From: Rhizobium glycinendophyticum
Lineage (GTDB): Bacteria; Pseudomonadota; Alphaproteobacteria; Rhizobiales; Rhizobiaceae
Direction: 5' to 3'
Assembly (NCBI RefSeq): GCF_006443685.1
Contig: NZ_VFYP01000006.1
Coordinates: forward strand, 62,001-126,000
DNA: 64,000 bases
Every line of letters starts with the position of its first letter. Positions within the stretch are counted from its first letter, which is position 1. The notes beneath the pieces are model-generated. The model searched no databases and was not told the DNA's origin. It saw only the letters and a list, made by a program, of their open reading frames with translations. The translations under genes were made by a program, and so were the position numbers. Below, piece after piece: positions 26,914-35,545 of the stretch.

Positions 26914-27843
26914 CTATACAACCTTCTCGAACTCCGGCAGGACGTCGAAGAGGTCACCGACGAGGCCGTAATCGGCCACCTGGAAGATCGGCGCCTCCTC
27001 ATCCTTGTTGATCGCGACGATCACCTTGGAGTCCTTCATGCCGGCGAGATGCTGAATGGCACCGGAAATGCCAGCGGCGATATAAAGGTCGGGTGCGACG
27101 ACCTTGCCGGTCTGCCCCACCTGCCAGTCGTTCGGCGCGTATCCGGCGTCAACTGCGGCGCGCGATGCGCCGACGGCAGCCCCCAGCTTGTCGGCGAGCG
27201 GCAGGATAACCTCCTGGAATTTTTCCGCGGAACCGAGAGCACGGCCGCCCGACACGATGATCTTGGCAGAGGTGAGCTCCGGACGCTCCGACGAAGCAAT
27301 CGCATCCGAGACAAAGCTCGACAGGCCGGGATTGGCCGGTGCCGATGCTTGCTCTACGGAGGCTGAGTCACCTTCACCGGTCGCCTGGAAGGCTGCGGTA
27401 CGTACGGTGATCACTTTCTTGCCGTCCGTCGACTGCACAGTCTGGATCGCATTGCCGGCATAGATCGGCCGCTTGAAGGTATCGGGCGAGATGACTTGGA
27501 TGATCTCGGAGACCTGCATCACGTCGAGAAGTGCCGCCACGCGCGGCATGACGTTCTTTGCCGAGGCCGTTGCCGGTGCAATGATCGTGTCGTAGCCGCC
27601 GGCCAGCGAGACGATCAGATCTGCAAGCGGTTCTGCAAGGCTATTCGCAAGGTCGCCGCTGTCGGCCAGCAGGACCTTGGATACGCCGTCGAGCTTGGCA
27701 GCCGCGTCGGCCGCACCCTGTGCGCCCGAGCCGGCAACGAGGACGTGGATGTCGCCGCCGATTGCCTTGGCTGCCGTCAGCGCCTTGGCGGTCTGGTCGG
27801 ATACGCTGCTGTTGTCGTGTTCTGCCAGAAGAAGAATGGCCAT
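26914..27843 (-). CDS. etfA: Electron transfer flavoprotein alpha subunit
   Basis: FAD-binding subunit of ETF, which accepts electrons from acyl-CoA dehydrogenases. The 309 residues are full length: an N-terminal alpha/beta domain from MAILLLAEHDN, and a C-terminal FAD domain with VSGGRALGS and GISGAIQHLAGMKDS. The ATG at 27843 is 26 bases after the etfB stop; the open frame extends further upstream inside etfB in another frame but lacks family similarity. Pairs with the etfB product. Confidence 0.95.
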   Translation of the reverse strand: MAILLLAEHDNSSVSDQTAKALTAAKAIGGDIHVLVAGSGAQGAADAAAKLDGVSKVLLADSGDLANSLAEPLADLIVSLAGGYDTIIAPATASAKNVMPRVAALLDVMQVSEIIQVISPDTFKRPIYAGNAIQTVQSTDGKKVITVRTAAFQATGEGDSASVEQASAPANPGLSSFVSDAIASSERPELTSAKIIVSGGRALGSAEKFQEVILPLADKLGAAVGASRAAVDAGYAPNDWQVGQTGKVVAPDLYIAAGISGAIQHLAGMKDSKVIVAINKDEEAPIFQVADYGLVGDLFDVLPEFEKVV

Positions 27844-27869
27844 GTTTCTTGTCTCCCTGTTCTTCCGGT

Positions 27870-28619
27870 TTAAAGCACGCCGGCTTCGGTCTTGAGCTTC
27901 TCGACGAGCTCGGCCACGCTTGCGACCTTGATGCCGGCTTTGCGTCCGCTCGGCTCCTCGGTCTTCAGCACCTTCAGGCGCTGCGCCGTGTCGACGCCGA
28001 AGTCGGCCGGTGTCTTCTTGTCGAGCGGCTTCTTCTTCGCCTTCATGATGTTGGGCAGCGAGGCATAGCGCGGCTCGTTGAGGCGAAGGTCGGTGGTAAC
28101 GATGGCCGGAAGCTTCACTTCCACCGTCTGCAGCCCGCCGTCGACTTCGCGGGTCACCTTGGCGGCGCCGTCGCCGAGCTCGACCTTGGAGGCGAAGGTC
28201 GCCTGGCCCCACTTCAGAAGCGCGGCGAGCATCTGGCCGGTCTGGTTGCTGTCGTCGTCGATCGCCTGCTTGCCCATGATAACGAGGCCCGGCGCTTCCG
28301 CTTCGGCGACACCCCTGAGGATCTTGGCAACAGCAAGCGGCTCGACTGTCTCATCGGTCTCTACCAGGATTGCCCGGTCCGCACCCATTGCAAGGCCCGT
28401 CCGCAGCGTCTCTTCGGCCTTGGCGGGGCCGATGGAGACGACCACCACTTCCTCGGCCTTGCCGGCCTCCTTCAGCCTCAGGGCTTCCTCGACTGCGATT
28501 TCATCGAAGGGGTTCATCGACATCTTGACGTTGGCGAGCTCCACACCCGTCCCATCCGGCTTGACGCGGATCTTGACGTTGTAGTCGACAACGCGTTTGA
28601 CGGGGACTAGGATCTTCAT
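27870..28619 (-). CDS. etfB: Electron transfer flavoprotein beta subunit
   Basis: AMP-binding subunit of ETF; 249 residues, the standard length. It begins [19 protein letters not shown] and contains the signature region around [18 protein letters not shown] and [16 protein letters not shown]. The ATG at 28619 was chosen over an upstream in-frame ATG because it gives the conserved N-terminus. It follows the CoA-lyase gene by 65 bases on the same strand. Confidence 0.95.
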   Translation of the reverse strand: MKILVPVKRVVDYNVKIRVKPDGTGVELANVKMSMNPFDEIAVEEALRLKEAGKAEEVVVVSIGPAKAEETLRTGLAMGADRAILVETDETVEPLAVAKILRGVAEAEAPGLVIMGKQAIDDDSNQTGQMLAALLKWGQATFASKVELGDGAAKVTREVDGGLQTVEVKLPAIVTTDLRLNEPRYASLPNIMKAKKKPLDKKTPADFGVDTAQRLKVLKTEEPSGRKAGIKVASVAELVEKLKTEAGVL

Positions 28620-28684
28620 CTGCGTGGGTCTCCTCTGATCGCCCCGGAGGAACTGATCCATGATATCGGGGAACTGGGCGAGTG

Positions 28685-29482
28685 CTATTGCGGTCTTGCC
28701 GCAGCAAGGATGCGGCGCGCTTTGGCTCGTACAGGTGCGTCCACCATCTCCCCATCAATCGCGACGGCGCCGTCCCTCGCCGCAAGAACCCTGTTCGCCC
28801 AAGCAATTTCTTTCTCGCCAGGGGTGAAAGCCGCTCTGACGCTTTCGACCTGCTTGGGGTGAATGCAGAGCTTTCCGGTCATACCGACGGCACGGGCGTG
28901 GGCTGCGTCGCCGAGCAGCAGTTCTGGGTCATCGAGCCTTGTCGTCACGCCATCGATAGGGGCAGCGATGCTCGTCAGGCGGGACGCGAGCACCAACTCA
29001 TTGCGCGCCGGAAGGAGCAGAGACTGCTCATGCAACATTCCGAGATCGGCGCAGTAATCCACAGAGCCGAAGACAAGACGCCGGACGCTGGGAAGAGACG
29101 CGATCGCGCGGGCCTCCGCCATGCCACGAGCGCTCTCGATGAGGGCCAGAAGCGGAATGTCGCCGAGTGCTTTGGTAACGCCTGCGATCTGTCTCGGATT
29201 GTCAGCTTTCGGAAGCATGACGGCGGCGGGACGCAGCGCGATGACCGCCCGCAAATCAGCATCATGCCATGGCGTCCCAAGGGGGTTGATGCGCACCAAA
29301 ACTGGCAGATCCGTGAAGCCGCATTCCAGCATTCTCCGGGCGGTGTCCTTGTCTCCGCTCGCTACCGCGTCCTCCAGATCAAGGATGACGGCATCCGGGC
29401 GAGACGCAGCCGCCTTGGCAAAGCGTTCGGCTCGGTTGGCCGGAACGAACAGGAGTGTGCACATGTCGTCGAGCGCTACCAT
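28685..29482 (-). CDS. HpcH/HpaI-family CoA lyase (citramalyl-CoA/malyl-CoA lyase type)
   Basis: Mg-dependent retro-Claisen lyase of the CitE-like family, 265 residues. Family features are [22 protein letters not shown] (metal-binding Asp/Glu), [19 protein letters not shown] and the C-terminal [10 protein letters not shown]. In the itaconate pathway such an enzyme splits citramalyl-CoA to pyruvate and acetyl-CoA; beta-methylmalyl-CoA or malyl-CoA lyase activity is also possible. The ATG at 29482 overlaps the hydratase gene by 7 bases. Its neighbours (CoA-transferase, MaoC-type hydratase) and the downstream pyruvate carboxylase favour a pyruvate-forming reaction. Confidence 0.85.
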   Translation of the reverse strand: MVALDDMCTLLFVPANRAERFAKAAASRPDAVILDLEDAVASGDKDTARRMLECGFTDLPVLVRINPLGTPWHDADLRAVIALRPAAVMLPKADNPRQIAGVTKALGDIPLLALIESARGMAEARAIASLPSVRRLVFGSVDYCADLGMLHEQSLLLPARNELVLASRLTSIAAPIDGVTTRLDDPELLLGDAAHARAVGMTGKLCIHPKQVESVRAAFTPGEKEIAWANRVLAARDGAVAIDGEMVDAPVRAKARRILAAARPQ

Positions 29483-30312
29483 TCTGCGGTCGCCTCCATC
29501 CCGACCGAGCCATCGTTTCGCGCCGTCCACAGCTTCATCGTGTTACCGTCGGAGGAGGCGTTCACGGTGAACATGCCGGGTCCGAAAACGGGTGCGAGAC
29601 TGCGGAACCTGAAACGCTTCGGGGCGGCACCACACCAGTCGGCTGCGTGTTGGCACAGCATGGTCGCCTGTAGCGGTCCGTGGACAACGAGACCGGGATA
29701 ATGTTCTTCCTCATGCGAATAAGGGGCGTCGTAGTGAATACGATGGCTGTTGAAGGTCAGCGCGGAATAGCGGAACAGAAAAGCAGCAGTTACGTCGACC
29801 TGCACCGAGCTTTCGCCCACCGGAGCTTTCTCCACTGCCTTTCTGTCTGGCGTGGGGGGCGACACCGCATCGCGGTATACGATATCTTGGCGTTCTGTCA
29901 GCACCAGCCGCCCATCGCTCTCGATGGCATGGCGGACCGTGACGAAGCAAAGCGTTCCGGTGCGGCCCCGCTTGACCGCCACATCCTCGACGACGGAACG
30001 CCGCGTGACAATCTCGCCGATCCGCAATGGCGAATGGAAATCGATCGCTCCGCCTGCCCACATGCGGCGCGGCAAAGGAACGGGCGGAAGAAAGCCACCG
30101 CGGGCGGGATGCCCGTCCGCTCCAAGTTCCGCCGTCGGCACCATCGGCTGCGACAGGCAAAAGTGAAAGAGCAACGGCAAGGCAGCCGTCCCGTAACGGG
30201 AGGTTCGATCGAAAGTCGCTTCGAAGCGGTCGACCGACGCCTGTGTCAGCATCTCGCTGTTCTGGTCTTCGCGGCCGATCCAGCCCCTAAGGTGGTCGAG
30301 GTCGAGTTGCAT
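29476..30312 (-). CDS. Itaconyl/mesaconyl-CoA-type hydratase (double hot-dog MaoC family)
   Basis: A 278-residue acyl-CoA hydratase with an N-terminal FAS1-like hot-dog domain (about 1-140) and a C-terminal MaoC-like domain containing FNSHRIHYD, typical of itaconyl-CoA and mesaconyl-C4-CoA hydratases. PGLVVHGPLQATML follows as in that group. The ATG at 30312 lies 2 bases after the CoA-transferase stop; an upstream in-frame start would run into that gene. It would hydrate itaconyl- or mesaconyl-CoA to citramalyl-CoA, the substrate of the next-encoded lyase. Substrate is inferred from family and context. Confidence 0.82.
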   Translation of the reverse strand: MQLDLDHLRGWIGREDQNSEMLTQASVDRFEATFDRTSRYGTAALPLLFHFCLSQPMVPTAELGADGHPARGGFLPPVPLPRRMWAGGAIDFHSPLRIGEIVTRRSVVEDVAVKRGRTGTLCFVTVRHAIESDGRLVLTERQDIVYRDAVSPPTPDRKAVEKAPVGESSVQVDVTAAFLFRYSALTFNSHRIHYDAPYSHEEEHYPGLVVHGPLQATMLCQHAADWCGAAPKRFRFRSLAPVFGPGMFTVNASSDGNTMKLWTARNDGSVGMEATAEW

Positions 30313-30314
30313 GA

Positions 30315-31418
30315 TCAATCCTTCCCGGACAAAGGTTGCAGCATCGGCACCGGCCCATAATTCTGCGTCCTGCCGCGCCAAACCGGGGCGGGTGCGGGAT
30401 AGGAAACCGGACCGTTCGGCGTATCAACGGTAATCCGGCGAAGATGGGGATGAGCCGAAAGACCGGCCATGTCGTTGACTGAGGCAAAGGCTATATCGGC
30501 CCGTTCCAGGGTGGAGAACGCCTCCTTTTCGGATCTGGTTGCAAAACCAGCGGCGACAGCTGCGTCGGTCTCTGTGCGGTTTCTGACGCGCGCAGCATTG
30601 ATCGAGAACCGGGGGTCGTCCTTCAGTTCGGGGCGGTTCAAGAAGATGTCGCAGAATTTCGCCCATTCCCGGTCGCTCTGGATCGCGATCAGGATCTGGC
30701 GGCCATCGCCGGCGGTAAACACACCATAAGGCGCGATGGAGGGATGCGCCATTCCGACCCGATGAGGGGTCCTTCCTCCTTCGTGGTTGAGAAGCGGCAC
30801 GGTGAGCCAATCGGCGATCACATCGAACATGGAGATCGAAATTGCCGAGCCCCTGCCGGTCACCGCACGCAGGAGGATTGCCTCCAAGACTGCCGAATAT
30901 GCGGTCGCGCCGGTCGCGATGTCCACGACCGATAGGCCAACCCGCGCCGGTTCGGATGGGCCGCCGGTGATGGAACACAAGCCCGATTCCGCCTGGATCA
31001 GGAGGTCGTACGCTTTACGATCCACCATTGGGCCAGTTTCGCCGTAGCCAGTAATCGAGCAGACGATCAGGTGGGGAAACTCCGTCTCCAACCGCTCGAA
31101 GGAAAAGCCGAGCCGGGCAAGCGCCCCGTATTTAAGGTTCTGAACCAGCACATCGGCATCGCCGAGCAAGCGGGTCAATTCGCTCTGGCCTTCCGGGGAG
31201 GCAAGGTCCAGCGTTATCGACGTCTTGCCGCGGTTGAGCCACACGAAATAGCTTGACTGCCCCTTCGCAACCTCATCATAGCCCCGGGCAAAGTCGCCTT
31301 CGGGACGTTCGACCTTGGTGACGTCGGCGCCGGCATCGGCAAGTCGGACGGTCACGAATGGCGCAGCCACGGCCTGCTCGATCGCGATGACCTTTATCCC
31401 TTCAAGCGGGCGCATCAT
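30315..31418 (-). CDS. Family III CoA-transferase (CaiB/Frc type)
   Basis: Moves CoA from a donor such as succinyl-CoA to a carboxylate. The 367 residues start MMRPLEGIKVIAIEQ; the family core shows VERPEGDFARGYD, LNRGKTSITLDL and YDLLIQAESGL, with the likely nucleophile D166 in VVDIATG. The ATG at 31418 shares a base with the acyl-CoA dehydrogenase TGA (TGATG), so the two are coupled. In the Pseudomonas itaconate cluster a family III transferase performs the activation step, which is the best guess here. Confidence 0.85.
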   Translation of the reverse strand: MMRPLEGIKVIAIEQAVAAPFVTVRLADAGADVTKVERPEGDFARGYDEVAKGQSSYFVWLNRGKTSITLDLASPEGQSELTRLLGDADVLVQNLKYGALARLGFSFERLETEFPHLIVCSITGYGETGPMVDRKAYDLLIQAESGLCSITGGPSEPARVGLSVVDIATGATAYSAVLEAILLRAVTGRGSAISISMFDVIADWLTVPLLNHEGGRTPHRVGMAHPSIAPYGVFTAGDGRQILIAIQSDREWAKFCDIFLNRPELKDDPRFSINAARVRNRTETDAAVAAGFATRSEKEAFSTLERADIAFASVNDMAGLSAHPHLRRITVDTPNGPVSYPAPAPVWRGRTQNYGPVPMLQPLSGKD

Positions 31419-32587
31419 CAAAATGACCTCGGCAGATGCAGAACATGTTCGGCGACGTAGGACAGGATGAGGTTTGTCGAGATTGGTGCTACCTGATACA
31501 ACCGGGTCTCGCGGAACTTGCGCTCGACGTCGTATTCGTTGGCGAAGCCAAAGCCTCCATGAAACTGTAGACAGGCATTGGCCGCTTCCCACGACGCCTT
31601 CGCAGCGAGATATTTCGCCATGTTGGCTTGAGCGCCGCAATCCAGACCGGCATCGTAACGTCGGCACGCATCAAATCGCATGAGGTTCGCCGCCTCCACT
31701 TCGATGAAGGCTTCGGCAATGGGGAATTGTACACCCTGATTCTGACCGATCGGTCGTCCGAACACCTCGCGTTCAGAGACGTATTTGCTGACACGCTCGG
31801 TAAACCAATAACCGTCGCCGATGCATTCGGCAGCGATCAGGACGCGTTCTGCGTTTAGGCCAGTCAGAATATACTTGAACCCGCTCCCCTCTTCGCCAAT
31901 CAGGTTCTCTTCCGGAATCTCGAGATTGTCGAAGAAGAGCTCGTTCGTCTCGTGGTTCACCATGTTTGGGATGGGCTTGACGGTCATGCCGCACTTCACC
32001 GCGTCCCTGATGTCGACCAGGAAGATTGACAAACCGTGAGATCTTTTCACGACGTCCGACAGCGGCGTCGTGCGGGCTAGAAGGATCATCAGGTCCGAAT
32101 GCTGGACACGGCTGATCCACACCTTTTGCCCGTTGATGACGTAGCGGTCGCCCTTCTTGACGGCCGTGGTCTTGATCTTGGTCGTGTCGGTGCCGGTGGT
32201 CGGTTCTGTCACGCCCATCGACTGCAACCTCAGTTCTCCTGTGGCAATCTTGGGCAGGTACTTTTGTCGCTGCTCCTCCGACCCGTGGCGGATCAGCGTG
32301 TTCATATTGTACATCTGGCCATGGCAGGCTCCGGAATTGCCGCCGGATCGATTAATCTCCTCCATAATCACGGAGGCCTCCGTCAAGCCGAGCCCTGAGC
32401 CGCCATATTGTTCGGGGATCAACGCGGACATCCATCCTTCGCGCGTCAGGGCATCAACGAAAGCCTCGGGATAGGCTCGCTTCTCGTCAATTCTTCTGTG
32501 ATATTCGTCGGAAAATTGTGCGCACAGCGCGCGGACGCCGGCCCGAATCTCTGGATAGTCTTCGTTATTCGTCGTCGTCACCTGCAT
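31418..32587 (-). CDS. Acyl-CoA dehydrogenase, isovaleryl-type active site
   Basis: FAD enzyme of 389 residues that introduces an alpha,beta double bond and delivers electrons to ETF. Standard signatures are MGVTEPTTGTDTTKIKT (FAD/substrate loop) and FHGGFGFANEYDVERKFRETR. The usual C-terminal catalytic Glu (YEGT motif) is replaced by Q365 (LYQVAPIST). E247 in LNAERVL lies where isovaleryl-CoA dehydrogenase has its base, which is common for branched substrates. First gene of the long operon, divergent from a LysR gene. Similar dehydrogenases occur in itaconate clusters; methylsuccinyl-CoA is a reasonable candidate substrate. Confidence 0.88.
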   Translation of the reverse strand: MQVTTTNNEDYPEIRAGVRALCAQFSDEYHRRIDEKRAYPEAFVDALTREGWMSALIPEQYGGSGLGLTEASVIMEEINRSGGNSGACHGQMYNMNTLIRHGSEEQRQKYLPKIATGELRLQSMGVTEPTTGTDTTKIKTTAVKKGDRYVINGQKVWISRVQHSDLMILLARTTPLSDVVKRSHGLSIFLVDIRDAVKCGMTVKPIPNMVNHETNELFFDNLEIPEENLIGEEGSGFKYILTGLNAERVLIAAECIGDGYWFTERVSKYVSEREVFGRPIGQNQGVQFPIAEAFIEVEAANLMRFDACRRYDAGLDCGAQANMAKYLAAKASWEAANACLQFHGGFGFANEYDVERKFRETRLYQVAPISTNLILSYVAEHVLHLPRSF

Positions 32588-32703
32588 ACCTCCGCATCGA
32601 AGTTCGCACGACGATACGTTTTTCTATGGCATCGCACAAATATATGTTTATGATTTTAGATATAACATGTTTGTATGGGTTCAGCGCGTGACCGGAGAGT
32701 TCC
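32588..32703. promoter_or_regulatory. Divergent promoter region with possible LysR site
   Basis: This AT-rich gap separates the catabolic operon (minus) from its LysR gene (plus). The inverted repeat TTAT-N10-ATAA at 32648-32665 is a possible regulator site, though its spacing is not the ideal T-N11-A of LysR boxes. No sharp -35/-10 pair was assigned. Confidence 0.35.
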
Positions 32704-33648
32704 ATGGATTTGAGACAATTGCGGTATTTCCGGACGATAGCGGAATTCGGGTCTATCTCGGCAGCCTCCCAGCAGCTCGGCATCGCGCAGCCGGCGCTGT
32801 CATTGCATGTGCGCAACATGGAGGAACGTCTCGGCGTCAAGCTGCTTGCGCGCGAGGCGCGGGGTGTTTCCCTGACTGAGGCCGGAGAGCTTATGGCACG
32901 GCGTTCGCGAATGCTTCTGGACGAGATGACGCGGCTGGAAGACGATATACGCAACCTAGGTTCTTCGCCCACCGGCGATGTGCGCCTCGGACTGCCGGGC
33001 ACGATCGGCGGCATTCTTTCCGTGCCTCTCGTTCTTGCGGGGAAGGAGAGTTATCCCGGTATCCGTCTGACGATCGGCGAAGCAATGAGCGGCTTCGTTC
33101 TCGACTGGCTGCGGGAGGGACAGACCGATATCGCGATCCTCTACCTGCCCGCCGAAGACCAGCGTTTCCGCTCGGATCTTCTACTGAGCGAGGAACTTGT
33201 TCTGATCGCGCCGAAGGGTGCTGTCATGGAGGAACCCTTTCAGCCTGAGCATCTGACCACGGTGCCGCTCATTTTGCCGAGCCCGGCGCATGGTCTCCGA
33301 ACCCTGCTTGACGTTTGGGCCAAGCAGCACAGGATCACCCTAAATGCCACGGTCGAACTGGACTCCTACTCAAACATCAAAACGCTCGTACAGCAAGGAT
33401 ATGGCTACTCGATACTTCCGCTCCATGCCGTCGCCGCAAACGCTGGTGATGGTCACCTTCGAGTACTGAAGTTCCATAAGGACGAATTGCGCCGAAACGT
33501 GTTTCTGGTCTGGGATACCAGCAGACCATCCAGTCATGCGGCCGCCGCGATCATCCAGCTCACCCGAAAGATCATCGACGATCTCGTCGGATCGGGCATA
33601 TGGGCTGGCGCACGGCAGGAGGGCCAGGCGCTTTGGGCGGATGGATAA
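32704..33648 (+). CDS. LysR-family transcriptional regulator
   Basis: A 314-residue activator with the LysR helix-turn-helix at about 18-37 (GSISAASQQLGIAQPALSLH) and a C-terminal effector-binding domain. It starts MDLRQLRYFRTIAEFG, the classic LysR opening, with GGAGAG 6 bases upstream. It is divergent from the eight-gene catabolic operon and is therefore its probable activator, responding to the substrate or a CoA ester. The itaconate clusters of other bacteria have a divergent LysR gene too. Confidence 0.9.
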   Translation: MDLRQLRYFRTIAEFGSISAASQQLGIAQPALSLHVRNMEERLGVKLLAREARGVSLTEAGELMARRSRMLLDEMTRLEDDIRNLGSSPTGDVRLGLPGTIGGILSVPLVLAGKESYPGIRLTIGEAMSGFVLDWLREGQTDIAILYLPAEDQRFRSDLLLSEELVLIAPKGAVMEEPFQPEHLTTVPLILPSPAHGLRTLLDVWAKQHRITLNATVELDSYSNIKTLVQQGYGYSILPLHAVAANAGDGHLRVLKFHKDELRRNVFLVWDTSRPSSHAAAAIIQLTRKIIDDLVGSGIWAGARQEGQALWADG

Positions 33649-33732
33649 ACAGGACCGCTGCATCCTGTGCCCTTGTGGGCAACATGACTGCGCCAGCCCT
33701 TGCCGAAAGGTGCGCGTCAGACGCAATTGCCG

Positions 33733-34515
33733 TCAGCGATGCGACGGCGCCCCGAAGAAATTGGAGCCGATCCAATCCGCGGAGCGCTTGAGATCATCCG
33801 CAAGGTTCTGGATTTGGGCGCGTGATTGCTGACCTGCAATCGAAATACCGCTAAGTCCGTAGCGCGCGCGGGCATGAGAATCGGTAACGACCGCCGCTGC
33901 GACCTCAAGACCGTTGAAGAGGTTTCCGAAATCGAAGGCGAAGCCGTTCTTGCGGGCGGCGGCGACATCCGATCGATATTCTTCAAAACCCGGGGACGTT
34001 TGCCAGGTCAATGTTTCGAATGTCCGACGCAGCGCGTCATCCGGTATGTTCTGGAGCGCCGCATAGCAGCGTCCCACGGCTCCGACATAGGCTGGGAGAC
34101 GTGCACCCAAATTCATGTCGACCCGTACTGTCTTCGATGACGACGCCCTGTTGCTGAGCACGATGCGTTCGTCGGCGGTAAAGTTCCAAAGGCAGATCAG
34201 GCTGTTATGTCTGCGCGAGAGTTCTTCGATCTCCGGCCTCACAATATCCACCGGATTTGCCGACAGCAGCGGAACCGCCAAGCCGAGAAGACCAATACCC
34301 GGTGAGTAGGTTTTCGTGGCATCGTCGAATGTGACAAGGCCTTCCTGGAGCAGCGTGCCAAGAATGTTGAAGCTGGTGCTAACGCTAACTCCCGTTGCCC
34401 GTGCGATCTGGTTCACGCCCGTGGGCGTGCCCTGCTCAGATACGTAACGGAGAATTCGAAGGCCGTTATGGACTGCGCCAACTGACTTTCCTTTGACCGC
34501 TTCTTCTTTCGGCAT
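33733..34515 (-). CDS. IclR-family transcriptional regulator
   Basis: A 260-residue regulator with an N-terminal winged helix (GVNQIARATGVSVSTSFN, about 33-50) and a C-terminal IclR effector domain (about 85-250). It is the distal gene of the minus-strand half of block B, 93 bases after the SDR gene. It probably controls both divergent operons through the intergenic region at 37533-37692, where a 15-base palindrome of IclR-operator size is found. Confidence 0.9.
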   Translation of the reverse strand: MPKEEAVKGKSVGAVHNGLRILRYVSEQGTPTGVNQIARATGVSVSTSFNILGTLLQEGLVTFDDATKTYSPGIGLLGLAVPLLSANPVDIVRPEIEELSRRHNSLICLWNFTADERIVLSNRASSSKTVRVDMNLGARLPAYVGAVGRCYAALQNIPDDALRRTFETLTWQTSPGFEEYRSDVAAARKNGFAFDFGNLFNGLEVAAAVVTDSHARARYGLSGISIAGQQSRAQIQNLADDLKRSADWIGSNFFGAPSHR

Positions 34516-34608
34516 ATGCGTCGATCTGATCCTTTTTCAAACCAATATCTGTAAATGACACGCAGCGCCAGATCGGGCGCGCCGAAAGAAATGTTCGGCG
34601 TGGCCGGT

Positions 34609-35529
34609 TCAGACAGGATCCCAAGAAAAGATGTCGGCCGAGACTTCGAGTGGATAGAAGTCGGCCTTTAACGCCGGGATTGCATGCTCGGCAATGTCGG
34701 AGACGGTCCATCCCTCTCCCCGATGGACCGAGCGGATGGGTCGCGGCTGGCTGAACAGGAAGATTTCGTTGTTGCGCACGCTGAAGATCTGCCCGTTCAC
34801 CTCCCGTGCTGCGTCGGACAGAAGATAGGCGACCATCGTCGCGACCTTGTCCGGCGTCATCTGCTTGAGCCTGGCAACACGTTCCTTCTGATCGTCGGTC
34901 TCGGCCTTGATGGAGCTGATCATCCGGCTCCAGGCGAAGGGCGCGATGCAATTGGAGCGCACGCCGAATTTCTGCATGTCGAGCGCAATGGACTTAGACA
35001 GCCCTACGACGCCCAGCTTCGCTGCCGAATAGTTTGCCTGAGCGAGATTGCCGATCAGGCCGGAGGTGGATGTCATATGCACGAACGCTCCGCTGCCCTG
35101 CTCCTTGAAATGGGGCGCGGCTGCGCGGCTTACGTTGAAACTGCCGTAAAGATGCACCTTCAGCACCTGATCGAGATGCTCTGCGGGCATTTTGTGAAAG
35201 AAGCCGTCTCGCAGAACACCGGCATTGTTGACCACGCCGTCGATGCGGCCAAACGCCTTGATCGCGGCCGCAACCATGGCTTCCGCGCCGTCGGCCTCGC
35301 TGACGCTCGATGTGTCCGCCACGGCCTGACCGCCGGCCTGATGGATCTCCGCGGCGACCCGATGCGCCGGACCCTCATCGCTCCCGCTGCCGTCGAGCGC
35401 GGCGCCGATGTCGTTGACAACGACGCATGCACCTTCGGCTGCCGCGACCAGAGCGATTGCCCGGCCGATGCCGCCGCCGGCGCCGGTCACGACGATGGAT
35501 TTACCCTTGAGCATAGATGTTTCCGTCAT
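34609..35529 (-). CDS. SDR-family 3-hydroxyacyl-CoA dehydrogenase-like (17beta-HSD4 type)
   Basis: A 306-residue short-chain dehydrogenase. NAD site TGAGGGIG (15-22), NNAG (101-104), active-site Ser near 155, Y167 and K171 in NYSAAKLG. The Asp after the second strand (VVNDIGAALDG) and the extended C-terminus match the dehydrogenase domain of peroxisomal-type multifunctional enzyme 2. It probably oxidises the 3-hydroxyacyl-CoA formed by the MaoC-type hydratase encoded two genes upstream. GGAGG precedes the ATG; 16 bases follow the acyl-CoA dehydrogenase stop. Confidence 0.85.
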   Translation of the reverse strand: MTETSMLKGKSIVVTGAGGGIGRAIALVAAAEGACVVVNDIGAALDGSGSDEGPAHRVAAEIHQAGGQAVADTSSVSEADGAEAMVAAAIKAFGRIDGVVNNAGVLRDGFFHKMPAEHLDQVLKVHLYGSFNVSRAAAPHFKEQGSGAFVHMTSTSGLIGNLAQANYSAAKLGVVGLSKSIALDMQKFGVRSNCIAPFAWSRMISSIKAETDDQKERVARLKQMTPDKVATMVAYLLSDAAREVNGQIFSVRNNEIFLFSQPRPIRSVHRGEGWTVSDIAEHAIPALKADFYPLEVSADIFSWDPV

Positions 35530-35545
35530 GGCTTGTCCTCCGCAA

